From Dehalococcoidia bacterium (lineage in GTDB: Bacteria > Chloroflexota > Dehalococcoidia > SpSt-223): 64,000 nt of DNA. Where the stretch lies: contig JANWZD010000012.1 of assembly GCA_025054935.1 (NCBI GenBank), forward strand, positions 1-64,000, read 5' to 3'. The notes beneath the pieces were generated by a model, which was given only the letters and a program-made list of their open reading frames with translations, was not told the origin of the DNA and searched no databases. Position 1 is the stretch's first letter; the number at the start of each line of letters is the position of its first letter. The translations under genes were made by a program, and so were the position numbers. Shown here piece by piece: positions 27,934-36,117 of the stretch.

Positions 27934-27970
27934 CCTCTCCCGCCATCGCCCTGCGGTGGCGGAGCAGAGG
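27934..27970 (+). promoter_or_regulatory. Strong hairpin between nusG and rplK (leader or processing element)
   Basis: Inner stem CGCCATCGC/GCGGTGGCG (27941-27949, 27953-27961, one T-G) with a 3-base loop, extended by CCTCT/AGAGG (27934-27938, 27966-27970). No U-tract. It lies in the 175-base gap where the L11-L1 operon leader, target of L1 autoregulation in other bacteria, is expected; whether L1 binds here cannot be told. Confidence 0.4.
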
Positions 27971-28093
27971 TCGGCCTCTTCTCAGGAACGCGCGCCCACT
28001 GCGCCAGGCGCGGCCGGCCGCACCTCCGGACCTGCGGCGCGTGCCGGGAGTACCGGCCGCACAGCGCGAGGATGACGCTGGGAGTAACAAACT

Positions 28094-28516
28094 ATGGCGA
28101 AGAAGGTCAAAGCAGTCGTCAAGCTGCAGATCCCTGCCGGCAAGGCGACCCCGGCGCCGCCCGTCGGACCGGCGTTCGGCCCGCACGGCATCAACATTAT
28201 GGCGTTCGTGAAGGAATATAACGAGCGCACTGCCTCCCAAGCCGGCATGATCATCCCAGTGGAAGTGACGATCTACGAGGATCGATCGTTCACGTTCATC
28301 ACCAAGAGCCCGCCCGCCAGCGATCTGCTCAAAAAAGCCGCCGGCATCGAGAAAGGCAGCAAAGCGCCAAATCGCGAGAAAGTCGGCCGCGTCTCGAAGG
28401 AGAAGATCCGCGAGATCGCAGAGATAAAGATGAAAGACCTCAATGCCACCTCGATCGAGGCGGCGATGAAGATCATCGAGGGCTCGGCCCGCAGCATGGG
28501 GATCGTCGTCGAATAG
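28094..28516 (+). CDS. rplK: Ribosomal protein uL11
   Basis: 140 residues, normal length. The N-terminal domain ([20 protein letters not shown]) and C-terminal 23S-binding domain are intact. L11 forms the GTPase-associated centre with 23S helices 43/44 and the L10-L12 stalk and is needed for stringent-response sensing by RelA. GGGAG lies 9 bases upstream of the ATG. First gene of the rplK-rplA unit. Confidence 0.98.
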   Translation: MAKKVKAVVKLQIPAGKATPAPPVGPAFGPHGINIMAFVKEYNERTASQAGMIIPVEVTIYEDRSFTFITKSPPASDLLKKAAGIEKGSKAPNREKVGRVSKEKIREIAEIKMKDLNATSIEAAMKIIEGSARSMGIVVE

Positions 28517-28573
28517 AGAAGGCTCAGAGGGGGAGTGCGCTCTCGGCACGCCCGTACCCCGGAGGAAATGACA

Positions 28574-29290
28574 ATGCGAAAGCGTGGCAAGCACTATCTG
28601 GCAGCGCTCGAAAAGATCGACCCGGCAAAACGGTATGACCCGAGAGAAGCGATCGCGCTCGCCAAGGCGATCCGCTTCGCGAAATTCGATGAAACTGTCG
28701 AGCTGCACCTTCGGATGGGGCTCGACCCCCGGCATGCCGATCAGCAGGTGCGCGGTGTTGCGCTCTTGCCCCACGGCCTCGGCAAGCGCGTGCGGGTGCT
28801 CGTGTTTACTGGCGACCCCGAAGGCATCCGCAATGCCCAAGAAGCGGGCGCCGATTACGTCGGAAGCGACGACCTGATCCGCCGCATCGAAGAAGGATGG
28901 CTCGACTTCGACGCCACGATCGCGACGCCGGAGGTAATGGGCAAAGTGAGCCGGCTCGGCCGCATCCTCGGCCGCCGCGGCCTGATGCCGAACCCTCGCT
29001 CCGGCACCGTCGTCCAGCCGGCGGACGTTGGCCGCGCAATCCGCGACGCGCGCAAAGGCCGCGTCGAGTTTCGGCTCGACCGCACCGCGAACATCCATGT
29101 GCCGATCGGCAAAGTCTCTTTCGACGACGCAGCATTAGTCGACAATTTGGCGACAATCATCGATGCGATCGTCAAGGCGAAGCCGAGCGGCGCCAAAGGC
29201 CAGTACGTCAAGAGCGCAACGCTCACGACGACAATGGGCCCGGGCATTCCGCTCGACCTCAGCTCGACGCTCGCCTTGAAGGCCGCGTAG
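28574..29290 (+). CDS. rplA: Ribosomal protein uL1
   Basis: 238-residue protein of the L1 stalk, which helps release deacylated tRNA from the E site and in other bacteria represses its own operon. It begins MRKRGKHYLAALEKIDPAKR; the GRILGRRGLMPNPRSGTV segment is the family signature. Two ATGs are close: 28574 is chosen because GGAGG lies 8 bases before it, while 28568 is only 2 bases from that site. Followed by the rplJ leader. Confidence 0.97.
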   Translation: MRKRGKHYLAALEKIDPAKRYDPREAIALAKAIRFAKFDETVELHLRMGLDPRHADQQVRGVALLPHGLGKRVRVLVFTGDPEGIRNAQEAGADYVGSDDLIRRIEEGWLDFDATIATPEVMGKVSRLGRILGRRGLMPNPRSGTVVQPADVGRAIRDARKGRVEFRLDRTANIHVPIGKVSFDDAALVDNLATIIDAIVKAKPSGAKGQYVKSATLTTTMGPGIPLDLSSTLALKAA

Positions 29291-29415
29291 CATCCGCGCC
29301 TCGCCGGAACTGCGGGAAGAGGCGCCACAATCGAACAGCCGAAGACGCAGGCGCGCGCTGCGCTTAATCTCCTGCCGAGGCGCTCGCGACTGGTCCGACG
29401 GACCGGCGTGCTCGC

Positions 29416-29441
29416 GTGGCCTCTGCAGGTGCGGAGGCCAC
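29416..29441 (+). promoter_or_regulatory. L10 leader hairpin upstream of rplJ
   Basis: Perfect 8-bp stem GTGGCCTC/GAGGCCAC (29416-29423, 29434-29441) with a 10-base loop, 32 bases before the rplJ ATG. The 183-base gap between rplA and rplJ is the usual site of the L10 leader, where the L10-(L7/L12) complex represses translation. The match is positional; conserved leader motifs were not verified. Confidence 0.5.
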
Positions 29442-29473
29442 AGCGCTTAATGGGGCAGAGAGAAGGGAGGACC

Positions 29474-30421
29474 ATGCCGACCAAAAAGAAGGTCGAAACC
29501 GTTCGCGAGCTGACCGACCTCCTCAGCCGCAGCTCAATCACGGTGCTGACCGACTATCGTGGCCTGTCGGTGGCCGAGCTGAACGCCGTCCGCGCGCGGT
29601 TCCGCGACGCGGGAGCGGAGTATCACGTGGTCAAAAATACGCTCGTCCGGCGAGCAGCACATGCGACGGGCTGCGAGGCGGTCGAGCAGTTTCTCGTCGG
29701 CCCGACCGCGATCGCCTTCGGCTTCGACGATCCCGTCGCGCTCGCCAAGGCGGTCCAAGACTATCTCCGAGCGACACGGACGGTGCTCACCGTCAAAGGC
29801 GCTGTCCTCGACGGCCGGGCGGTCTCCCCGGAGCAGCTCGCCGAAATCGCCGCGCTGCCGCCCAAGATTGAGCTGTTCGCCCGCGTGCTCGGCGCCATTC
29901 AAGGGCCTGCCGCGGCGCTGATCGGCGCTGTCCAAGGCGCCCTCGTGCAGTTGCTGCTCACTCTCCAAGGGCGGGTGAAGCAGCTGGAAGATCAAGGAGC
30001 AACCCCGGCAAGCGCCGGGCTGGAGGGAACGATGGCGACCAAGATCGACACCCTGATCGAGCAGATCAAGAGCATGACCGTGCTGGAAGCGGCGGAGCTC
30101 GCCAAGCGGCTCCAAGAGGAGCTTGGCATCACCGCCGTCGCTGCCGCTCCGGTGGCCGCTGCTGCCGGCGCGCCCGCCGCCGCCGAAGCCGCTGCTCCTG
30201 CCGAAGAGAAGACCGAATTCGATGTCATCCTCACGGGATTCGGCGATAAGAAGCTGGAAGTGATCAAAGTGATCCGGGAGATCACCGCCCTGGGGCTGAA
30301 GGAAGCGAAGGACTTCGTCGAATCGGCGCCCAAGCCAGTGAAGGAAGGGATTTCCAAGCAAGAAGCCGAAGCTCTCAAGGCGAAGCTCGAGGCCGCCGGC
30401 GCGACCGTCCAAATCAAATAA
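29474..30421 (+). CDS. rplJ-rplL: Ribosomal protein uL10 fused in frame to bL12 (L7/L12)
   Basis: One uninterrupted frame of 315 codons. Residues 1-186 are L10: the N-terminal rRNA-binding domain starts [20 protein letters not shown] and the C-terminal helix that docks L12 dimers ends near VKQLEDQG. Residues 187-315 are a complete L7/L12 from [12 protein letters not shown] to TVQIK. The joining segment [11 protein letters not shown] has no stop codon; normally rplJ ends and rplL follows after a gap. Full translation would give an L10-L12 fusion with one tethered L12. An internal ribosome site (30022-30026) would still allow free L12. ATG 29474 follows AGGGAGG. A lost stop codon through sequencing or assembly error is the main alternative. 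Confidence 0.85.
   Translation: MPTKKKVETVRELTDLLSRSSITVLTDYRGLSVAELNAVRARFRDAGAEYHVVKNTLVRRAAHATGCEAVEQFLVGPTAIAFGFDDPVALAKAVQDYLRATRTVLTVKGAVLDGRAVSPEQLAEIAALPPKIELFARVLGAIQGPAAALIGAVQGALVQLLLTLQGRVKQLEDQGATPASAGLEGTMATKIDTLIEQIKSMTVLEAAELAKRLQEELGITAVAAAPVAAAAGAPAAAEAAAPAEEKTEFDVILTGFGDKKLEVIKVIREITALGLKEAKDFVESAPKPVKEGISKQEAEALKAKLEAAGATVQIK
30004..30019 (+). promoter_or_regulatory. Hairpin in the rplJ-rplL joint
   Basis: CCCGGC (30004-30009), loop AAGC, GCCGGG (30014-30019), ending 2 bases before the internal Shine-Dalgarno GGAGG. Placed to modulate internal initiation of L7/L12 or to slow ribosomes completing L10. Function inferred from position only. Confidence 0.45.
30032..30421 (+). 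CDS. rplL: Ribosomal protein bL12 (L7/L12), internal start within the rplJ frame
   Basis: 129 residues, full normal length: N-terminal dimerisation/L10-binding helices, Ala-rich hinge (about residues 37-60), and the C-terminal factor-binding domain with [23 protein letters not shown] 30032 has GGAGG at 30022-30026, 5 bases away, as good as the sites of rplA or rplJ. Because ribosomes need 4-6 free L12 per L10, independent initiation here is expected even though the frame is continuous with rplJ. Confidence 0.9.
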   Translation: MATKIDTLIEQIKSMTVLEAAELAKRLQEELGITAVAAAPVAAAAGAPAAAEAAAPAEEKTEFDVILTGFGDKKLEVIKVIREITALGLKEAKDFVESAPKPVKEGISKQEAEALKAKLEAAGATVQIK

Positions 30422-30432
30422 CCTTCCCCGTC

Positions 30433-30464
30433 GACCTGCTCGGGCCAGAACGCTCGAGCAGGTC
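30433..30464 (+). terminator. Hairpin terminating the rplJ-rplL unit
   Basis: Perfect 10-bp stem GACCTGCTCG/CGAGCAGGTC (30433-30442, 30455-30464) with a 12-base loop, starting 12 bases after the rplL stop. No U-tract follows. Position argues for the operon end. Confidence 0.6.
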
Positions 30465-30892
30465 AGGCCTTCCCCTCGCCGCCTGCCGCTCGACGGCGCG
30501 CGGGTTCCTGCTGCTGCCCACGCGCCCTCCTCACCGACCCGGTCAGCGGCACACGCCCAAGAGCGTGGCACGCCGCCCGGCCTGCCATCGGCGCGCCGGT
30601 GAGGTTCGCGTTCCTTGCCTGGGCAGTGCGGTCACGGCGCTGCCCGCCAACGCCTCTCTTGCGGCTGCTCCGTGCGTCACGCTGTCGCCGGAATGGACGC
30701 GTGATCCTGCTCCAACGCCACCGCTGCGTTCATGGAAGACGGACGGCGCGGACCTGAGCAGCGCCGCTCCACGCCGCCTGCTGCTCCCTCAGAGAAGACT
30801 GGCTGCTCCATGCCAGCTGGCGGAGACGCGCGCGGGCGCATGCTGCGGACAGCTATGCTAAACTACAGTTGCCGAAGCATTAGGAAATCGAA
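30465..30892. other. Non-coding stretch between rplL and the MarR gene
   Basis: About 430 bases without a convincing gene; the open frames lack ribosome sites and have no recognisable product. At the right end TATGCT (30854-30859) or TACAGT (30864-30869) may be the -10 box for the MarR unit, but no good -35 was found. Confidence 0.5.
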
Positions 30893-31363
30893 ATGGATAC
30901 CAGCGAGCAGGTGAGTGATCTCCTCCTCCTTCTCCCAGAGCTGGTGCGCCGGCTTCGCCCCCGCCCTCCGCGCGACAGCCATCCTCCTTCTCTCTCGCTC
31001 GCTCAGATCAAGGCGCTGACCCATCTTGCTCAGCACGGTGAAGAGAAGATGTCGGAACTGGCGCGCGGGCTCGATATCTCGCTGCCGGCCGCGACCGACC
31101 TCGTTGACCGGCTCGCGGCGGGCGGTCACGTCGAGCGCGTCCGCGACGAGCGCGACCGTCGGATTGTTCTCGTGCGCCTCTCTCCCCAAGCGCGCGCGCG
31201 CATCGAGCCGATCCTCCGCCTGCGCCGCCGCGCCGTCGAGCAGACTCTCGCCGCTCTCGACGACCACGAGCGTGCTGCCTTCATCAAGGGACTGCATCTC
31301 CTCGCTCAGAACCTCGCCGCGGAGCTGGGCGAGGCGACGCCGGAGCGCCGCGGCGATGCCTAA
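30893..31363 (+). CDS. MarR family transcriptional regulator
   Basis: 156 residues with the MarR winged helix-turn-helix: recognition region MSELARGLDISLPAATDLVDRL and wing RVRDERDRRIVLVRLS. N- and C-terminal helices supply dimerisation. Such regulators usually repress an exporter operon and release DNA on binding small phenolic or hydrophobic ligands. ATG 30893 has AGGAAA upstream. It overlaps the first MFS gene by 8 bases and the two exporters form one unit with it, so it is their likely repressor and autoregulator. Confidence 0.92.
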   Translation: MDTSEQVSDLLLLLPELVRRLRPRPPRDSHPPSLSLAQIKALTHLAQHGEEKMSELARGLDISLPAATDLVDRLAAGGHVERVRDERDRRIVLVRLSPQARARIEPILRLRRRAVEQTLAALDDHERAAFIKGLHLLAQNLAAELGEATPERRGDA

Positions 31364-32606
31364 TGTCCTCGCTGAGCGCGCTGAGCGCGCCGGCCGAGTG
31401 CTGCACACCGCCTCTCCTTTCCGCGTCTTGCGCCACCGCAACTTCCGCCTCCTTTGGATCGGCACGCTCGTCTCCAACTCGGGCGACTGGATGGACCAGA
31501 TTGCGCTCAACTGGCTCGTGCTGACGATGACCGGCTCGCCGGTTTACCTTGGCGTGCTCAACCTCTGCCGGAGCGGGCCGATCCTGCTCTTCACCTTGTT
31601 CGGCGGCGCGGCGGCCGATCGCTTCGAGCGCCGCCGGCTGATGATGATCACGCAGTCGGGCGCGATGCTGACCGCCATCGGCCTTGGCGTCGTTGCGCTC
31701 GGCCACGGCTCGGTCGGGCTGGTGCTGGCGCTCGCCGCTCTGCGCGGCGTGTTGATGTCGGTCAACCTGCCAGCACGCCAAGCCCTCATCTCAGAGCTTG
31801 TCCCGCGCGAGGAGCTCACTGCCGCGATCAGCCTCAACTCCGCTACCCTCAACATCAGCCGCGTCCTCGGCCCTTCTCTGGGCGGCGTTCTGATCGCGAC
31901 CATCGGCATCGCCGGCGCGTTCTTTCTCAATGCGGCCACCTTCATCGCCGTTCTCTACGGTCTCTACGAGATGCGCGGCCTCGCTCGCCCCGCGCAGCGC
32001 GAGGAGCCCGTCCTCCGCAGTGTGCTCGAGGGGCTGGCGTTCATTCGGCAGGACCGCATTCTCCGCTCGCTGCTCGTTGTCGCGCTCGCGCCGCTGGCGC
32101 TGGGCATGTCGTATCAGCCGATGCTCGCCGTCTTCGCCAAGGAGGTGCTGGACGTCGGCTCGGTTGGGCTCGGCGTGATGATGTCGGCTGCCGGCCTCGG
32201 CGCGGTCGTCGGCGCGCTCGGCGTCGGCACCATTGCCGGCGGGATCCGGCGCGGCCGGCTGATGTTCGCCGGCATGGCGCTGTTCGGCGTCGCGCTGGTC
32301 GTCTTCGCCTTGTCGAGCGCGCTCTGGCTCTCGGCGCTGGCGCTGCTGGCGGTCGGGATTGGCAGCGCCGTCTATCAGGCGCTGAACAACACCCTCATTC
32401 AGGTTCACGCGCCCGACGCCCTGCGCGGCCGGGTCATGAGCATGCTCTTTCTCACTCGCGGCCTTGTGCCGCTTGGGGCGATGCTGGCAGGCGTTGGCGC
32501 CGCGACGATCGGTGCGCCGACGACGATGGCGCTCTTCGGTGCCCTCATTGTCGTTCTGACGGCGGTCGCCCTCCTTGCGGGAACCCCGGTGCGAGAGCTG
32601 CCGTGA
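31356..32606 (+). CDS. MFS exporter, EntS/MFS_3 family (first of pair)
   Basis: 416 residues, 12 hydrophobic helices. It starts with the family's typical SPFRVLRHRNFRLLWIGTLV and has the motif-A loop GGAAADRFERRR. MFS_3/EntS-like proteins export siderophores, macrolides and other small molecules. ATG 31356 lies inside the end of the MarR gene (8-base overlap) and the stop overlaps the GTG of the second exporter by 4 bases. The tightly coupled sibling suggests the two could act together or have different ranges. Substrate unknown. Confidence 0.88.
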   Translation: MPNVLAERAERAGRVLHTASPFRVLRHRNFRLLWIGTLVSNSGDWMDQIALNWLVLTMTGSPVYLGVLNLCRSGPILLFTLFGGAAADRFERRRLMMITQSGAMLTAIGLGVVALGHGSVGLVLALAALRGVLMSVNLPARQALISELVPREELTAAISLNSATLNISRVLGPSLGGVLIATIGIAGAFFLNAATFIAVLYGLYEMRGLARPAQREEPVLRSVLEGLAFIRQDRILRSLLVVALAPLALGMSYQPMLAVFAKEVLDVGSVGLGVMMSAAGLGAVVGALGVGTIAGGIRRGRLMFAGMALFGVALVVFALSSALWLSALALLAVGIGSAVYQALNNTLIQVHAPDALRGRVMSMLFLTRGLVPLGAMLAGVGAATIGAPTTMALFGALIVVLTAVALLAGTPVRELP

Positions 32607-33850
32607 CGATCCGTGCCGCGCCAGCCTCGGCGAGCACACCCCGTCGCACCGGCTTTTCCGCCCTGCGGCACCGCAACTATCGCCTCCTCTGGAGCGGCAT
32701 GCTCGCGACCAGCACCACGATGTGGATGGAGCAGCTCGCCTACGGCTGGCTGGTGCTCGAGTTGACTAACTCGCCGTTTCTCCTCGGCTTCGTCAGCTTC
32801 TGCCGCACGGTTCCTACTATCCTGTTCTCCATCTGGGGCGGCGTTCTCGCTGACCGCCTCGACCGTAAGCGGCTGCTCCTGCTCTGTCAAACGCTGACCT
32901 GGGCGACCATCACGGCGCTGGCGCTGCTGACGACCCTGCGCCTCGTTGAGGTGTGGCACGTCTTCCTCGCGGCTTTCCTCGCCGGCACCGCCCAGTCGTT
33001 CAACCTCCCCACCCGCCAGTCGATCATCAACGACGCGGTCGGGAAGGAGGACCTGCCCAACGCCATCGCTCTCAATTCCCTCTCATTCAACGTCTCCAAG
33101 GTGATTGGGCCGAGCATCGCCGGCATCATCGTCGGCGCAGCAGGCACGGCTGCCGTCTTCTGGACGGAGAGCGCGATTATGCTGTTCGCCCTCGTCACGA
33201 CCCTGTTCCTTGCTCTTCCGCCGCGTCCCTTCGAGCCGTCCGATCAGTCGCCGCTGCGCGACCTCGCCGACGGCTTCCGCTATGTCCGTCACGACGCCCT
33301 CATTCTCGGGCTGCTGCTCGCCGCTGCCGCGCCGGTCCTGCTCGCCTGGCCGTATCAGATGCTGCTGCCAGTGCTTGCTCGCGATGCGATCGGAACCGGA
33401 CCAGAGGGGCTCGGCATCCTGATGTCGGCCTCGGGCATCGGCGCCATTGTCACCATCTCGCTGATGGTGTTCCTCGGCCAGCGCGGACAGCGGCAGCGCG
33501 TTCAGTTCGTGGCGATGGTCGCCTTCGGCGTCTTTCTGATGCTCTTTTCGCAGTCCACCCACCTCTGGCTGAGCGTGATTATTATCGCGTTCATCACCGG
33601 CAGCAGCATCCTCTACAACATCCTGAATCAGACAGCGCTCCAGACCTCCGTGCCCGACCGCATCCGCGGCCGCGTGATGGGGATCTATATGCTGGTGATG
33701 GGACTGAACCCGCTTGGCGCCCTGCTCTTCGGAGCGCTCGCCGATGCGGTCGGTGTCCAGCCGACGGTGCTGCTGATGGGGGCGCTCACCGTTCTTGCCG
33801 CTGTGCTGCTGTTCTGGTGGCACCCCGCGCTTCGGCGAGCAGAAGCGTAG
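32603..33850 (+). CDS. MFS exporter, EntS/MFS_3 family (second of pair)
   Basis: 415 residues, 12 helices, clear paralogue of the preceding exporter: both begin with LRHRN[FY]RLLW and share the motif-A loop, here GGVLADRLDRKR. GTG 32603 overlaps the stop of the first exporter; a much longer open frame upstream is a shadow of that gene. Last gene of the MarR unit. Convergent with the M50 protease gene, with 181 bases between and no clear terminator. Confidence 0.88.
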   Translation: MTIRAAPASASTPRRTGFSALRHRNYRLLWSGMLATSTTMWMEQLAYGWLVLELTNSPFLLGFVSFCRTVPTILFSIWGGVLADRLDRKRLLLLCQTLTWATITALALLTTLRLVEVWHVFLAAFLAGTAQSFNLPTRQSIINDAVGKEDLPNAIALNSLSFNVSKVIGPSIAGIIVGAAGTAAVFWTESAIMLFALVTTLFLALPPRPFEPSDQSPLRDLADGFRYVRHDALILGLLLAAAAPVLLAWPYQMLLPVLARDAIGTGPEGLGILMSASGIGAIVTISLMVFLGQRGQRQRVQFVAMVAFGVFLMLFSQSTHLWLSVIIIAFITGSSILYNILNQTALQTSVPDRIRGRVMGIYMLVMGLNPLGALLFGALADAVGVQPTVLLMGALTVLAAVLLFWWHPALRRAEA

Positions 33851-34031
33851 CGGGAACGATCACCGGGCTGGCTGGTTCGACCGTGACCCCAACGCAATCT
33901 CCGGCCCGCGCGCACGCTGGGGCGACGGCGATGAGCGAAGGCAGTCGGCCGGCTGTCAACCAGGCGAAGCTGGGCGCTCCCGGAAAACGGGTCGCCGCAA
34001 CGCGGAAAGACACATTGGTCGAAGCAGCGGA

Positions 34032-36077
34032 TTAGGCTGCCGTGCGCGCCAGTAGCTCTCTAGCGCGGGAGCGCACGCTCGGCGCCGGGTCGTGCTCGGC
34101 GAGCGCGCCGACGGCGGCGAGGAAGGGGGCGCGTGCCGCGGCTGGCCAGCGTTCGAGCACCGCGAGCGCCTTGGTGCGCGTTGTGACAGGTCCCGCAAGC
34201 GCCAAGGTGAGAAGCGGACCGCCCGCGGCCGGGAAGCGCGCCGCGATGTCGAGCGCCACAGTCAGCGCGTGGGCGATCTCCCATGGCGTCGTCTCGCCGG
34301 CCGGCTGGAGTCGGCCAGCAGCAGCGGCGACAAAGCGCGCGGCATCGTCCTCGGCGATCTGGTCGCCGAGCGCTCTCAGGAGCCCGGCGAGCTCATCCGG
34401 CTCGGCGAGAGCAAGCCAGCGGAAACATTCCTCGACGGTCGGCCGGCCGATCGCCCGCGCCGCTGTCAGCGCGTCTCGCCGCGCTGCGGGGGTTGCCGCC
34501 TCAGCGATCGCGCGCTCAGCGACTGCCGCCCAGCCCGGGTCACTCAGGCGCGACTGGACCGTCGCCAGCAGGGCGGGCCGCTGCCCCTCGTCGACAATGC
34601 CCGGCTCAGCGAGCGCGGCGCGGAACAGTTCGAGCCGCAGCAGCTGGGTCAGGTCGCGCCGTTCCGCGGTGAGGGCAAGGTAGCGTTCGAGGGTCACCGC
34701 GGCATCCTCGTACTGGGCGAGCGTACCATCCGGTCCGCCGACGACAGCATCATGCGCGAGCGCGGCGAGGAGCGCGCCGGCGCCGTCAACGATGGTCGGG
34801 TCGGGCGCGGTCGCGAGGATCTCCGCCAGCCGCGCCGCGCGGGCGATCGTAAGCGCGCTGTAGCCCTCATAGCCGGGCGCGAGACCGCTCGTCACCAGCA
34901 GCCGGCGCATCGCCGGGGTCGGCGCGCTGGCCAGCAGTTCGACGAGTTCAACCTTGGCGAGCCCCTCCAGCTGAGGCAGGAGACGGCGGCCTGCTTCGTC
35001 GAGGCTGCCCAGCGCGGTCGCGAGGCCGCTTACGGCGATCCGGGTGAACGCCGGGTCGCGAGCAAACCGCTCGAAGATCGGCACGTCCGCCGGCTGTCCA
35101 AAGAGCGTCAGCAGCGCGAGCGCGTACTTCGCCGTCCCGATATGCTCGGTCGCGACGAGCAGCGCGCGCGCCTGGTCGTAGAGCGTCTCGGCGTTCTTGC
35201 CTCGGCTCTCCGCCAGCACCGCCTCGAGCGCTTGCCGAATGGCGACGCCGCGCTCGTCGGCGGCGAAGGCGGCGTCGGCACGAAGACGAGCGGCGTCGGA
35301 GCGGTCGGTGACGAGCGCGCGGGCGGCCGAGAGGATCTGGGGCACCTCAGCGGGCGGCGCGTCCGGATCAGGCTCGGGGACGGGACGGCCGGCCAGCACC
35401 GCCGCATAGACCGAGGCCGGGTTGGCCGGCGGCGGCGGCGCGCTCGGGGCGCTCCCGCCGGTGATGCGGGCATAGCGACGCCGGACCGCCGGCCAGCGCG
35501 AGCCGGCGATGAGCAGAACGAGCGAGACGCCATGGACGACGCCGGCGGCGAGGGCAAGACCGGGCGTCGCCGGGCTGTAGAGAACGGCAAAGTCGCTGCC
35601 GGCGAGTTCGCCGAGATTGGCCAGCGTTAGGAGCGGGTAGAAGACGAGGATCTGCAGCAGCTGCAGCATGCCGAACACGAGGATGAGCTGATTGATCGCC
35701 GGGCGGATGGGCCAGCGCAGCCCGACCGCGATCGCTCCCCAGCCGAGCGTCAACGTAACGAGCGGGCCCGCCGCCGCGATCAGCCACTGCTCGCTCGGCG
35801 TCACGCGCCCGGCGTAGGCCGTGTAGCCCCAGTAGAGGAAGAAGCCGATGCCGCGCAGCTGCGCTCCCGTCAGAAGGACCGCAGCGGCATGGCCGAGCTC
35901 GTGCAGATAGACCGCCGGCGGCGTCAGGAGCAGGAACGCCGTCAGGCTAGCGAGGCTGCGCGCCCCCGGCGTCGGCTCCTCAGCCAGCAGCCCCCGCCAG
36001 CCGCGGGCAAGCTGGATCAGCGTGTAGAGCGCCGCGCCGGCATAGAGGAGCGAAAGGAGACCGAAATCCACAGCCAA
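34032..36077 (-). CDS. M50-like membrane metalloprotease with large C-terminal helical domain
   Basis: 681 residues. The N-terminal ~225 residues are hydrophobic with HELGH (HExxH) in the second helix near residues 59-63, as in site-2-type M50 proteases. The usual second motif with its Asp ligand is not obvious; the Asp in GELAGSDFAVLY is a candidate. After a Pro-rich linker, residues ~240-681 form a soluble Ala/Leu/Arg-rich helical region resembling HEAT-type repeats. The start is uncertain: TTG 36077 or GTG 36071, neither with a good ribosome site. It lies 40 bases after the substrate-binding protein of the riboswitch operon and may be its last gene. Function unknown. Confidence 0.7.
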   Translation of the reverse strand: MAVDFGLLSLLYAGAALYTLIQLARGWRGLLAEEPTPGARSLASLTAFLLLTPPAVYLHELGHAAAVLLTGAQLRGIGFFLYWGYTAYAGRVTPSEQWLIAAAGPLVTLTLGWGAIAVGLRWPIRPAINQLILVFGMLQLLQILVFYPLLTLANLGELAGSDFAVLYSPATPGLALAAGVVHGVSLVLLIAGSRWPAVRRRYARITGGSAPSAPPPPANPASVYAAVLAGRPVPEPDPDAPPAEVPQILSAARALVTDRSDAARLRADAAFAADERGVAIRQALEAVLAESRGKNAETLYDQARALLVATEHIGTAKYALALLTLFGQPADVPIFERFARDPAFTRIAVSGLATALGSLDEAGRRLLPQLEGLAKVELVELLASAPTPAMRRLLVTSGLAPGYEGYSALTIARAARLAEILATAPDPTIVDGAGALLAALAHDAVVGGPDGTLAQYEDAAVTLERYLALTAERRDLTQLLRLELFRAALAEPGIVDEGQRPALLATVQSRLSDPGWAAVAERAIAEAATPAARRDALTAARAIGRPTVEECFRWLALAEPDELAGLLRALGDQIAEDDAARFVAAAAGRLQPAGETTPWEIAHALTVALDIAARFPAAGGPLLTLALAGPVTTRTKALAVLERWPAAARAPFLAAVGALAEHDPAPSVRSRARELLARTAA

Positions 36078-36117
36078 AGTCTACGCGGTTTCGCTGCCGG
36101 GCAGGAGAAAGGCGCCA

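Noticed and set aside
29408-29473. GTG 29408 as the rplJ start
   Set aside because: It would place the L10 leader hairpin inside the coding region and add residues absent from L10; ATG 29474 has AGGGAGG.
30422-30892. Additional ribosomal or rpoB-proximal gene after rplL
   Set aside because: No frame resembles rpoB or any ribosomal protein; the next real gene is a MarR regulator.
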